This document shows, piece by piece, positions 22,761 to 34,728 of a stretch of DNA of 64,000 nucleotides. The first letter of the stretch is position 1. Every line of letters starts with the position of its first letter. The notes below the pieces were generated by a model that saw nothing but the letters and a program-made list of their open reading frames with translations, was not told where the DNA came from and made no database searches. The stretch is taken from assembly GCA_907164885.2 (NCBI GenBank), contig OU015498.1, forward strand, positions 89,513,149 to 89,577,148, in the 5' to 3' direction. The DNA comes from Dolomedes plantarius. Taxonomy: Eukaryota > Arthropoda > Arachnida > Araneae > Dolomedidae. The position numbers and the translations under genes are program-made.

Positions 22761-23504
22761 TCCGGCTCTGAAATTTTGTTTCATTTATGGATTTTTTTTT
22801 TTCTCGAACATGAGTGTGTTATATGCACCGAAAAAACATTTACAGACGGTAAAATAGATTTCTTGCAGAAATTTATGGAACATTTTGAGTCAATGATCTC
22901 TCCCATGGAAATGGATTCAGTAAAGGACAAGCAACTGTAGATGCAAGCTGTTCTTTGCCAAGCGTACTCAATATAAAATGACCCATCTTTAAGAATAGAT
23001 TATACAGCACTTTAACATTCTAGAAAACATTACGAATGAATGGATAGGAACTTATTAGATTTAAATATATCTTCTTAATTCCGCATAATATTAAAATATT
23101 CATGGCCTCATCTGCGTTACTACTTAACAGCTTCCGGCTCTGAAATTTTGTTTCATTTATGGATTTTTTTTTTCTAGAACATGAGTGTGTTATATGCACA
23201 GAAAAAACATTTTCAGACGGTAAAATAGATTTCTTGCAGAAATTTATGGAACATTTTGAGTCAATGATCTCTCCCATGGAAATGGATTCAGTAAAGGACA
23301 AGCAACTGCAGATGCAAGCTGTTCTTTGCCAAGCGTACTCAATATAAAATGACCCATCTTTAAGAATAGATTATACAGCACTTTAACATTCTAGAAAACA
23401 TTACGAATGAATGGATAGGAACTTATTAGATTTAAAGATATCTTCTTAATTCCGCATTATATTAAAATAGTCATGGCCTCATCTGCGTTACTACTTAACA
23501 GCTT
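22761..23504 (+). repeat. 372-bp tandem duplication containing an exon-like segment
   Basis: Two near-identical units start at 22761 and 23133 (both tccggctctgaaattttg). The few differences include a splice-acceptor-like ctag in unit 2 that is ctcg in unit 1, and a CAG in unit 2 that is a TAG stop in unit 1. The second unit therefore keeps an open frame the first has lost. Confidence 0.85.
23178..23347 (+). CDS. Candidate terminal exon of an unknown gene
   Basis: A T-rich tract ending TTTCTAG at 23177 looks like a 3' splice site. It is followed by 56 codons in phase, reading HECVICTEKTFSDG and onward to AVLCQAYSI and a TAA at 23345-23347. The region is less AT-rich than its surroundings and reads like real protein, but I do not recognise the family. 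No partner exon or clear poly(A) signal was found. The copy one unit upstream has both the acceptor AG and the frame broken. It could equally be a fragment of an old gene copy. Confidence 0.3.
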
Positions 23505-23887
23505 CCTCTTCCTGCCAACCTAGACAGATAAATTTTCTTTAAAAAAACTGAATAAAGTATACTTACAAATGGTAAAGTAAGTTCTATGTTGTATTATATA
23601 AACAAGCTCAATAAATCAAATTTTATTGCAAGTGGTAGATTTGTGACGTGGCAAAAATAAATGATTTATAAATTTGTTACAAATTACTTATGAGTTTTCT
23701 CGATTATCCCTGGACCCATCATTCACGATACATAAATAGGAGAAAAAGTAGCCTATTATGAGATAAACATACTTGAATGACACAAACGACATCTTGATGT
23801 TCCAGACATGAAAATTTTATCTTTACATATTGTCGATAAAAGAATTTCAAAATATTGGAAAACAGTCAAATTTCTTATTATATAACA
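23505..23887. other. AT-rich stretch, no gene seen
   Basis: Single-copy AT-rich sequence between the tandem duplication and an inverted Helitron. Confidence 0.45.
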
Positions 23888-24367
23888 CTAGCGGCCCGTC
23901 CCGACTTTGTCCGGGTTGAACAAAATATTATACCAATAAATTTCCAGTTGATAGCCAATAAATTGTAAATCTTTTTTTACCTTAATAATAACCTAAATAA
24001 TACCTTAAATTAATTTTATGTTAGTTAATAATTAAAATAAATTTTTTAAAAGAAAAAGGCGTGCCGGAGAACGGCTAGGTTCGAACCGCTAGCGTCAGAA
24101 CAGAAGCCCACCGCGATAGCACCACGATAAGGATCGTTGAAATCTTCGGAACAAAAAGCGATAGAAGACAGTAGCGGAAACAATGGAGATTGTTAGGATT
24201 AAGCCCCTAACTTTATTTCTACTGATCAGATATACATAATATATAGCCTATGTCCATCTGGAATAATGAACTTTTCAGACAGTGAAAGAATTTTTCCAAT
24301 AGGTACAGTGGTTCTGAAGATTACCCTCCACGTACAAAATCGCTCTCTCTTTATATATAAGTATAGA
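23888..24367 (-). mobile_element. Non-autonomous Helitron, family 2, copy 2
   Basis: Inverted relative to 4868-5491. On the minus strand it starts TCTATACTTATATATAAAG after A and ends CTAG before T, with a stem CCCGGACAAAGTCGGG ahead of the end. It lacks the doubled 5' segment of the other copy. The same lower-AT core with GGTTCGAACC is at about 24075-24105. No coding frame. Confidence 0.8.
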
Positions 24368-25219
24368 TTAAATGTAGCTCTATTTCAGTAAAATAAACAA
24401 GAAATAATTCACCTTGATATTTAAATGATTTACAATTGTTTAACCCTTAAAGACTGTGATGGGCAATTTTCTCTAAGGTATATTAGAAGAAAGTAAAAAA
24501 AGAAATTAAATAAATTGAATACTATGAAACAAGGCACGATTTTCACAAATGGCTTCATTAACTGCGTTGTTTTTGACTTTTCGCAAAACACCTATCCGAA
24601 GAAAAAAACAATTCAAATATAGGTTTTTTTAACTATAGTTTTATTTTTTCACCCTAAAGTGAAAAAAAAGAAAGTGAAATTGTCTCCTCATTATTTTATC
24701 TATATTTTCTTTCTATACGAGAATACGGCTCAGCTTACTCATAGTTCATTTTTAATTTAAAAAAAAAAATTATGCTCACTCGGGAATTGTCCTCACAATC
24801 TCGGCATCCAAAGTCGATGTTCTAACCAGCTATTTACCCTGCCGTTAACACTGAGCCCCTTTACATTTCCTACCATCAAAAGAGAGATATAGAACTCACT
24901 TCTCTTTCAGAGATCTCTCAGTTTTCCGCTGGGTACCATTGTAATGACTTCTCTCATTCAGCTTTCCTTTTAAATTCTGCTCTCATTGAAAACTAATTTT
25001 GGTCAGAATGAGAATGGCACCCGCAACCTACGACTCTTGTCTTGAACCACCATGCCATGTCTCTGATATGTTGCACGACCTATCTATCATCTTCATGACT
25101 TGAAGTTATAGAGGTGTCTTGGCTTATGAATACTACAACTTACACTCCATCACTCCGAGTTGAAGATAAAAGCCTCTTAAATCTCCAGCAAATTTTAGAG
25201 GTAGTTCTGTGTTAACAAA
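24368..25219. other. Mostly unique stretch with a possible tRNA-like relict
   Basis: Around 24775-24845 the minus strand reads an A-box-like TAGCTGGTTAGAACATCGAC followed by a degenerate tRNA-like arm. This could be an old SINE head. Elsewhere nothing is supported. Confidence 0.3.
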
Positions 25220-25607
25220 TGTAGCTTTTCCTCAAGTGTTTCTAGCATCAATGACGCTAGGTCTGTAGAAGGGTATCATCTGATATTTTAGAACTAATAG
25301 CCACCTTATAAGTCTGTGTAGCTCTTCGTCAAGTGTTTCTAGCATCAATGACGTTAGGTCTGTAGAAGGGCATCATCTGATAACTTAGAATTAGTAGCCA
25401 CCTTAAAAATTTGTGTAGCTTTTCGTCGAGTGTTTCTAGCATCAATGACGCTAGGTCTGTAGAAGGGTATCATCTGATATTTTAGAACTAATAGCCACCT
25501 TAAAAGTCAGTATAGCTTTTCGTCGAGTGTTTCTAGCATCAATGACGCTAGGTCTGTAGAAGGGTATCATCTGATAACTTAGAACTAGAAGCCACCTTAA
25601 AAGTTTC
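25220..25607 (+). repeat. 97-bp tandem repeat, four units, ABAB pattern
   Basis: The word tgtttctagcatcaatgacg starts at 25237, 25334, 25431 and 25528, exactly 97 bp apart. Units 1 and 3 share gatattttagaactaatagcc, while units 2 and 4 share gataacttagaa, so the array is two 194-bp dimers. An open frame on the minus strand at 25451-25663 is a by-product. Confidence 0.9.
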
Positions 25608-25858
25608 GGACTTATAAAAGATAAAAGCTTCTTGAATCTTCCACAATATTTTCGGTAGAACAACTAGTTCCAAGGCAACAGCTGTAACTCTACATCAAGC
25701 GTTTGGAGCATAACAAGTGATTACCTGACGAAAAGTTATACATCTGTTGACCCAAGACTACTTTCCATTCTAAAAATTCTGAGTTTCAGATACTTTTATC
25801 TTCATATTATTTTCTCTTGACAAGCACTTTGAGAATAAATTCTAACATTATACAAGTG

Positions 25859-26641
25859 CTAGCTGAATACCCGTGCTTCACTATGAAGTACACTCAAATT
25901 AACTACAACGGTCAATGTATGCAATTAATGCCAAAAAAACAAATATATATATTTATAATAAATACAATGGTCAATGTATGCAGTTAATGTCAAAAAAATA
26001 TATTAATAAAAAAAATCATAAGGGATATTTTTATAGACAAAATAATGTAGAAGAAAATATTCAAATTAAATCTAATAGAACATACTAAAGAATATAGTAC
26101 AGTTAATATAGTACAGTTTGAAGAACATTTCTTTTACCGTATTTTAATATTTTTTTGGATAATGTTCAATCGTCCGTCGTATTAGAAAGAAAAAAAATTC
26201 TTTTTTGTCAGTTTATTTCGTTGTTATGCACGTGACGCAAAAATTAATTTAAAGTATCACAAAAAGAAAAGAAACCACGTGATCAGCATTTAATAAATTA
26301 AATTCTAAAAAATAATCTTCAAAATTCACCAAAAATCAGAAAATGAAGGTAAAGGTTTGAAAAAGATTTCATTTTAAAGGAATTTTTATGATCTTTCTCG
26401 TGATATAAATTTTATAACTCTCAAATTATTATTTTAAATGCAAACTTTAAAAAAATTTACAAAAACAGCTTGAAAATTCAATTAAAAAAATCTAAGAATT
26501 TTTCAAAAATCTTTCTTAGTGCACCCCTATATTATTAGAAGAATCACCATGCAAAATTTCAACCCTTTAGGTCCAGCGGTTTGGTCTGTGCGTCATCTGT
26601 CAGTCAGTCAGTCAGTTACGGAACTGTTTTATACATATAGA
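25859..26641 (-). mobile_element. Non-autonomous Helitron, family 1, copy 2
   Basis: On the minus strand it starts TCTATATGTATAAAACAG and carries the cagttccgtaactgactgac motif. It ends in a stem plus TATTCAGCTAG. The base after CTAG on the minus strand is C rather than T, a small departure from the A^T rule. Confidence 0.85.
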
Positions 26642-27415
26642 TTAGCAATAATTTTCTTTGTTTATACTCCTTATCATGGCATCAACTTTATCCCAGAAAA
26701 ATCTTAAAAACTCGTACTTCTCTTCCGAAGATTCACATAAAGGAACAAGAATAATAATTGGTTAGTAATCTAAATGATTTTACAACAAAAAATTTCTCTC
26801 TGCCTAAGGCCAAGGTTTCCTCTTAAATAAAAAAAAAAAATGCAAAAAAATTATTAGTCAAGGTCCGTTTTTTATTTAACTCAAGAATGCAACATTCTTT
26901 TTTCTTCTTCTGTATTCCGTTTAGAACGTAACTCTATACACCGGGCTACCTTATTTCGGTTCAGAAAACAGAAAACTTCTATTAAATCCAATTAAGCAGA
27001 ACAACGTTGTTGTGCCCATTACTATTCATATTTTATACGAAGGTCGTTTTTATGCACCCATTACTTTATATCCACTGCACTTCAGCACAATAGCAAGGTC
27101 AGTCATCTTTTCAGGAACGTTGCCGCTAAAACATAAACAATTGCTCATAAAAGTGAACACAGAAATCGTTTCATTGCATATTACTATAGCGAGCCCTGTC
27201 GTTGCTCGCTCATTTTTGCAACCCATTTATAAAAGGCTGTTTAGTATGTATAAGTGGTATTATGACGATGAAATCTCAGCTAATTATCTAGTAATTAGAA
27301 ACGGGGGTAGTAATGAATGAAAGAATGTTTCACGGCCTTCGGGAAATGCCTTTGGTATTTTTACGTAGTGCGCTTTTTAGTACAACAGTTTCTTCTTTGC
27401 ATAGAAAAGAAAATA
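26642..27415. other. Unique stretch, no gene seen
   Basis: Moderately AT-rich. The open frame 27012-27320 has no recognisable domain and I do not call it. Confidence 0.4.
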
Positions 27416-27749
27416 CAGTCGAACCACGTTATAGCGAACTTCAAGGGACCAAAGGTTTTGTTCATTTTATCTGGTTTGTTCGCTATATCCGATCCGTTAA
27501 GAAAAATGCTAGAGTTCACAAAATGTATAACTCATTAGCTGCAATGTGTATTCAATAATGATGTATTGAAAAATGATAAAATCTATTAAAAATGATAATT
27601 AATGAATTAAATCGACTAAAATCGATTAAATTAAACTGACACAATACTAATTAAATTACGTACAATAGGAAAACGGTGGGACCAAAATTTTCGTTCGTTA
27701 TATCCGTGATTTCGTTATATACCAGGTTCGCTATAACGGGGTTCGACTG
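27416..27749 (-). mobile_element. pogo/Tigger-type MITE
   Basis: Flanked by TA (27414-27415, 27750-27751) with ends CAGTCGAACCACGTTATAGC and its near complement. Its left end matches the right end of the longer relic at 54814-55730 read in reverse, and its right end matches that relic's left end. It is therefore an internally deleted relative in the opposite orientation. Confidence 0.85.
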
Positions 27750-27772
27750 TACAGTTAAGCACTTCATCTTAA

Positions 27773-28192
27773 GGCTGTTGTGTACTAACATTATTGGATT
27801 CACTCACCTCAGTGTTAACTTATTAAAAAAATTTGTCCAAGAATTGCCGACTTAGATTTAAAGATTCTTTTAAAAAATTGTACTTTGTAATAGAGAAAGA
27901 AATTTTACACCTTAGGGCATTTTTTATTTTTTTTAAAATGCAAATAATATTTTAAAATTTAAATTATTCGGGGAAAAAATCTGGCATAGTGGGTTTTAAA
28001 CGCTCCTAAATTCCTTTGGCGAACGAAATTTATAAAATGAATCCTGTTGCAAATTGCAGAAAAGTTCAAGTTATCTGAAAATATCATTTTTATTGGATTA
28101 TTAGCATTTATGTAGCTGCAAATAGTAGACGCATTTTCTCCATAGGTTAACACCGAGGTGAGCGAATCCAATAGGGTTAGTACACAGCAGCC
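27773..28192 (+). mobile_element. TTAA-flanked MITE, family B, copy 2
   Basis: TTAA at 27769-27772 and 28193-28196. Inverted ends of about 60 bp (GGCTGTTGTGTACTAAC...). It collinearly matches the copy at 6380-6792. Confidence 0.85.
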
Positions 28193-28196
28193 TTAA

Positions 28197-28884
28197 CGTG
28201 GTTGCCCATACACATACTCACATACAGAAACACGAAGAATTAATTATATTTATTATACTGAACTCCTTATTATCCATTATCGGATTATCCATGGATCAAA
28301 AACAAGTTAAAAGTAAAATTCCTGAAACTCGAAAGAATATAAGCATAGAACGTAGAAGAAAGAATATAACAGATCTAGTCTGAAAGAGGCTTTTGAAAGC
28401 CATGTTTCATATTTTTAATTAAATCATATTTAAATTACTACCTGTCGTTCATTTAAAAGCTCTGAATAGTTAATTGTTTTCAGTATACAGATCTAGTTTT
28501 GGATAATCCACATTTTTAGGTTTTGTTGCACATCCGGGCACAGCACGGAAAAATGAGGTTATGTATACTTCCTCTTTTGTTTCTTAGTGTAGTTTCGAAT
28601 TCTGTAAAGTATATTATTTTTAACACTCGTTTGTTTTGTGGATAAAGATAGTTTTTTTAATATAATATATCAGTAATTCTTTATGTATGTACTGTAAAAT
28701 ACCGCACTTCGCTTGAACACATATATGTTCTATGTCCACTTGTGGCCAAATTCACTGGTACCTCTATTTTGCAAATTCTTACCTTATGTTTTTCGTACAC
28801 TTACGTAGGAAAAGGAACAAACTGATCATAAAAGTATGTAAATCATTTACTATGGAATCAGATGGAATTGAAACAGAATTTTTA
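28197..28884. other. Unique stretch, no gene seen
   Basis: AT-rich. A fragment near 28690-28715 (ataccgcacttcgcttg) recalls the reverse of a Helitron 3' stem but is too short to call. Confidence 0.4.
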
Positions 28885-29664
28885 TCTATATATATATATA
28901 TATAAAACAGTTCCGTAACTGACTGACTGACAGACAACGCACAGACCAAACCGCTGTACCTAAAGGGTTAAAATTTTGCATGGTAATTCTTCTTATAGTG
29001 TAGGGGTGCACTAGGAAAGTTTTTTGAAAAATTCTTCTTAAATTTTTTTAAATTAAATTTTTAAGCTGTTTTTGTAACATTCTTTAAAGTTTGCATTTAA
29101 AATAATAATCATAGGTTTATGAAATTTATATCACGAGAAAGATCATAAAAATTTCTTTAAAATGAAATCTTTTTCAAATCTTTGCCTCCATTTTCTGATT
29201 TTTTGAGAATTTTTAAAGATTAATTTTTAGAATTTAATTTATTAAATGCTGATCACGTGGTTTCTTTTCTTTTTGTGATACTTTAAATTATTTTTGCATC
29301 ACGTGCATAACAACGAAATAAATTGACAAATTTTTTTTATCTTAAGTGGCAGATGATTGGACATTATCCAAAAAAATATTAAAATACAGTAAAAGAAATG
29401 TTCCTCAAACTGTACTCTATTAATTGTACTATATTCTTTAGTATGTTCTATTAGATTTAATTTCAGTATTTTTTTCTACATTATTTTGTCCATAAAAATA
29501 TCCATTACGATTTTTTTATAAATATATTTTTTCTTTGGCATTAATTGCATACATTGACCGTTGTATTTATTATAAATATATATATTTTTTGGCATTAACT
29601 GCATACATTGACCGTTGTATTTAATATGAATGTACTCTGTAGTGAAGCACGGGTATTCAGCTAG
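28885..29664 (+). mobile_element. Non-autonomous Helitron, family 1, copy 3
   Basis: TCTATATATATA start after A; acagttccgtaactgactgac near 28908; 3' stem followed by TATTCAGCTAG and T at 29665. A 60-bp stretch containing ttgcatacattgaccgttgta is repeated near its 3' end. Confidence 0.88.
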
Positions 29665-30654
29665 TTCGTTCATAGAAATCGCGTATAAAATTCCTAACAC
29701 TTAATATTGTCGTACATTCAGACCTTGTTCAGTGGTAAAATAGTATCCCCATATGTTCTTATTAGTAAATATTTTGTCTTTATTGAACAGCACTTGTAGA
29801 CAGGTTTTGTGTTATGCCTTTGAGGATAAAGAGATTTTGTCGAATCATTTTTTTTTACAGTGCTGTTGATAGGTGGTATAAAACAAGAACAAAATATAGG
29901 GTTTTATATCTATCTTCTGAATGAAAAAAAGATATAAGGAAAATAATATAACTATATATTATACAGATACACTTGGAGAACAGTAAAATAATTTGAAAAT
30001 GACTGTAATTTATTAGGGCTCCTGTTTAAAATAGGTATGACATACTTGTAAACTGCTACCGATTTTCGGGCTAAAACACAACCTCTGCAACCGACTTTCA
30101 TGCTCTAAAAAAACTGATCAACTAAATGAATTAATATTAAATTTTTCTTTCATGCGAGAAAATACAATCTTTGAAAACTAAATTTGCATGAAAACTGCTT
30201 AATAATAGGCAGGCCTCCTTTTACAAACATTTAAAATCCTTAATTACCTACATTTTTTTTAAAGTCCTGAAATTTTTAACCCCTAGAACCACGCAATCAA
30301 AAATTTTTCCGTTTTTAAGCTCAGTCAAGTTGAACAAAGGCGAGCTATGTCTTAGGTTTCAGTCCTTTGAGCTGAAGTCAAAATGATTATGAAATAGTGA
30401 AGTCAGTAGAAGAAATGAAAGTGTTTTTCACTTTAAGACCTACCTCAGTCGACATTGCAGGTATTCAGTCGTAATGTTAGGCTGTGAAGAATTTCCCTCT
30501 CAGTATGTTTCTAATTAGAGATTAGTAGATGCATATTTTAAAATTTTGTTTGTTGAATTTGTAAAGTATCTTCATATATTAAGCGCGAGTTTAATTTTTT
30601 TTAAAATCTGATTTTACTAAAAAAATTATGTTAATTTTGTAGCGATACATAGCT
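29665..30654. other. Unique AT-rich stretch, no gene seen
   Basis: No repeat end or coding frame recognised. Confidence 0.45.
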
Positions 30655-30919
30655 AGAATTGTTGTTTCTAATGCCCCCTGGCTGAAATTTTCAGACCAGG
30701 TCCATAAAGACTTCAGGCTGAAGTGTACGGCTCCGGTTTATATAGCACCACAAGAGTCGGGGTCCGTCTTTGTTGCCACCTGAATTTTGACCGAGCACCA
30801 CCAGGGGCGACATCTGGGAGGATCCCATCCTCTTCCACCTTCTTTGACCTCTGACCGCTGAAGGACTTTTCCGGTCTACGAATTCAACATGCCCATATTT
30901 GGCCTAGATACTGACTCAT
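30655..30919 (-). repeat. SINE type 1, truncated at its tRNA head
   Basis: The body matches the SINEs at 8386 and 10391 (gtccgtctt... ttttgaccgagcaccaccagg... catctggg). The stretch that should lead into the tRNA-like head stops at the TTAA at 30920, where another element begins. Confidence 0.65.
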
Positions 30920-30923
30920 TTAA

Positions 30924-31656
30924 GGTATCCGACTACGCTTAAAACATCGATTTATTGCAAAAATTCTGAAACTGTTTTTATTCCTTTATTTTTTTCAAAG
31001 ATTGTAAATTTATGTTTCTAAATTTGCTTTTATTTTTTCGATACGATCATTAGAAATAAAAACGAGAGCTATTTAAAGATCAGCAGCAGCTATAAATTTC
31101 AATACAAGTTGAAAACTTAATCGTGTTTTTTGAAGAACTTATTTTTCATTAAAAATGTAAACGACGCTTGTGATAACTCAAAATCTTATCATGATATGCC
31201 TATGAAATTTTTCACGTATGTTTTTCATAATACAAAGAATGTAATGAACTACAGATTTGGTTCTAGGTATATTATTTGTTGATTTATATCTGCATTTATA
31301 AAAATTCTCATGGAAAATTACTAAAATTTTACATGTAATTGCATATAATGACCAGTAATTTTTTTAGATTTTGAAGTATCGGTTAGCTTGTATGTCATTA
31401 CACTTAGAATGTATTTACGTACATATGATAAAAAAGTTAATGTTATATGCATAATTTTTTTTAGCGCTAGAGCCGTTTTTGTAAAAATTTGCTAAATTTC
31501 GACCCAATTTCCACGATTTTGTGAAAATTTGCATAGTTAATGTCTATTTTTTCATCATTTTCGAGTTTTGGTGTTATAATCCTTCGAAAAATAAGATAGG
31601 AATTTTCGCAAGTACAGTTTTTTTTTTAAAAAGGGCTCTGAATGTAGTCGGATACC
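30924..31656. mobile_element. TTAA-flanked MITE, family A
   Basis: TTAA at 30920-30923 and 31657-31660. Ends GGTATCCGACTAC and GTAGTCGGATACC are perfect inverted copies. The first bases GGTATCCG equal the right end of the 3.7-kb element at 44544-48255, and cttaaaac further in also matches, so this is probably a non-autonomous relative of it. No coding frame. Confidence 0.8.
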
Positions 31657-31660
31657 TTAA

Positions 31661-32211
31661 GGCTGCTATGTACTAAGAAAAAAATCGTATTTCCCTTTTC
31701 CTCTTCTTGCAAACTCTTGTGGTGGGAGGAGTCCAGTTGACAGTTCGAGAATTCCACCCCCTCTTAAGATTGACATTTTGAGGGATTGTAATGTCTCTCT
31801 CTCTATAGGGGGTTTAAGCGCTGCCCCCAAATTTTTTATTTAAAATATATTTTTGTCAACTATTTACAGGTACATAAATGCTGATAATCAAATAAAATTG
31901 GTATTGTCAGATAGCCTGAAATTTTCTGCAAAGTGCTACAGGATTCATTTTATAAATTCCGTCCACCGAAGGAATTTAGGAGCGTTTAAAACACACTATA
32001 TCAGATTTTTCCCCAAATAATTTAAATTTTAAAATATTAATTGCATTTTAAAAAAACGAAAAATGTACACAAATGTAAAATTTCTTTCTCTATGACGGAG
32101 TACAATTTAAAAACAAAAAACTTTGAATCCAAGTCGGCAATCCGTGGACAAATTTTCTCCATAGGTTAACATTGAGGTGAGCGAATCCAATGGGGTTAGT
32201 ACATAGCAGCC
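31661..32211 (-). mobile_element. TTAA-flanked MITE, family B, copy 3, with a replaced end
   Basis: Shares its left TTAA (31657-31660) with the family A element next to it; its right TTAA is 32212-32215. The right two-thirds match family B in reverse. The stretch 31678-31825 is unlike other copies, as if one arm was replaced. Confidence 0.7.
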
Positions 32212-32215
32212 TTAA

Positions 32216-33839
32216 TAGAGAAGTTTTTGCAGGAGTAAATCAGTCCCCTGAGATGGAAATACCACCTCCCTATCGGATAAATATCCAACTGTATGCAATC
32301 AAACGACAGGGGAAGATTTATTTTTTCAGATCACTGTCGCACACGAAGTAAAACCTGACCCTGTTTGACACATTCCGAGAGAAAAGGGACCCTGAAAATG
32401 TAGGCCCAAAGAATCGGAAAAAATTCGCTGAATATTTATGACATTCGACGTACCGACAGTGCTTGCACCCATTAACGCAAAGGTTACGCCGCATTTAGCA
32501 TTCGCGTCTGGTTTCCAAGCTGCTCAACAATGAAGCGTTCCAGTTTGAGCAGTTTTAATTGTAATCGAAATCGAGTTGAGAAATCGGTGCCGGAACGAGT
32601 AATGAATGGTCTTTTTTTTTTGCCAAGGCTGTGCGGGTTATGGGGTTCGAGTTGTTACAGATGTTTCAGTATTGTTTATTTATTTATTTTGGCCTGTCTC
32701 GCGCTTCAAGGAATTTTCCGGAAATGCTTTTTGTAAACAAATTAGCAAAAAACGTAAGTCATATACTTTCACTGGTTACATTTTAAATGCTTTTAAATAT
32801 CTTTATCTGAAATTTTAGGAGTGTTGGGAAATTGTAAACTTTATGACAGTTTTAATGCCATTAAAGTAGAGTTGCGTTTCTTGTTATTCTTTTTATAAGA
32901 AACGCAGTGTAATAGTTTAAAGGTCGAGTAAAGGAAATGGCTGTTAAAACTTGTACAAGAGAAAGGGCAAAAATACTCATTTGTAGAATAATACAAAAGA
33001 ATGACCTACTTTTGTGATGGAAAAAGGATCTGACTAAAAAACAAAATTCGAATATAGTGATCTTGAGTTTAACAGTAAAGTCGGTAAACACCGCCGTTGT
33101 TTGACCGACGATGTTTAACCGTAATTGGAATGTTGTAATTCTGTCAATCCTGTGATGTACAAGAGATTATTACTGACATTTACTGTCTACCCTTGATTAC
33201 AGACATTTACAGTCAGTCTTGTGATGTATAGCAGGTCCTCTAACACGCTGATGGAGATATTACGGGAAAGATGCAAGTCCTGTTATAAAGGTATTGATGG
33301 ATGGATAAAACGAGGTTCGACTTTATCCGACTTAGGACAAAAGATCATGGTAAAATATATTGAAAATTTTCTCGTGGGATGGGCCACAACGTTATGTATA
33401 CACACACTTTTAAAAGTTTGAGAAAAAAACTGAGTTTTATTTTACTTTTTTTCTAAGAATTGAGGGAAGTTCCGCGTTTGGTATTCTTTTTACTCTAGCG
33501 TAATTATTGTCAATGCTTTCCTAGGGAGCCCAAGCAATAGATCATGAGTTAGGCTTCCCGCATCCGATATGCTCAGAATACTTAGAATAGGTCTGCCGGT
33601 ACAAAATCAGAAACTTTTAGTTATAAATGGAGAGAGAAAAAAAGAGCATAACGACATATTTTCCATGCATTACCATTTCAAAACTATTCTTTCATTGTTG
33701 ATAATATATCTAAATGGTAGGAAAGAAAAGATATATTTTAAGAACACCGAAAAGAGTAAGGTACAGAGATTGATTCCAAATTAATGAACGTAGGCTTCAG
33801 TTTCGAATCATCTAACAACTCTCTTCTCTTATGAGTGTA
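32216..33839. other. Unique stretch, lower-AT patch, no gene called
   Basis: The part 32280-32720 is less AT-rich with a 68-codon open frame (32530-32736), but there is no recognised domain. The rest is ordinary AT-rich DNA. Confidence 0.4.
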
Positions 33840-34647
33840 CTAGCTGAATACCTGTACTTCGCTACAGAGTACATTGAAATTCAATACAACGGTCACTGTA
33901 TGCAATTAATGGTAGAAAAAAATATATTTATAATAAATACAACAATCAATGTATGCAATTAATGTAAAAAAAAGCAAGAAGTCGTAACGGATATTTTTAT
34001 AGACAAAATAATGTAGAAGAAAATATTCAAATTAAATACAACGGTCAATGTATGCAATTAATTTGTATGTTTAATATCCATAAAACATACTAATTTGTAT
34101 TAAATTCTTTAAAATCTTCCATCTCAATTAGGTTAAATTTTATCTTTTACGTATTTTAATATGTTTTTGGTCAATTTATTTCGTTGTTATGCACGTCACG
34201 AAAAATTAATTTAAAGTATCACAAAAGAAAAGAAACCACGTGATCAGCATTTAATAAATTAAATTCTAAAAATTGATTTTTAAAAATTCCCCAAAAATCA
34301 GAAAATGGAGGTAAAGATTCGAAAAAGATTTCATTTTAAAGCAATTTTTATGATCTTTCTTGTGATATAAATTTTATGACTCTCAGATTATTATTTTAAA
34401 TGCAAACTTTAAATAATGTTAGAAAAACAGCTTAAAAACTTTTAAAAAAAAACTAATTTTAAAAAAAAACTAAGAATTTTTCTAAAATCTTTCTTCGTTA
34501 AATTCAAATTAAATACAATTAAATTCAAATTAAATATATTCCATAACAACCACCCCTACACTGTAAGAAGAATCGCCATGCAAATTTTCAGCCCTTTAGG
34601 TTCAGCGGTTTGGTGTGTGCGTTATCTGTCAGTCAGTTACGGAATCG

Positions 34648-34728
<81 letters not shown>
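33840..34728 (-). mobile_element. Non-autonomous Helitron, family 1, copy 4, with expanded TA run
   Basis: The 3' CTAG at 33840-33843 is next to A on the plus strand, and the 5' TCTATATATA lies at 34728 reading left. Between the TC end and the cagttccgtaactgac-like motif a (TA)n run has grown to about 75 bp (34650-34725). Confidence 0.82.

Noticed and set aside
25220..25607. CRISPR-like array
   Set aside because: Head-to-tail 97-bp units without variable spacers; a plain tandem repeat in a eukaryotic-type sequence.
27012..27320. 102-codon open frame
   Set aside because: No recognised domain and no start or splice context; part overlaps ordinary unique DNA.
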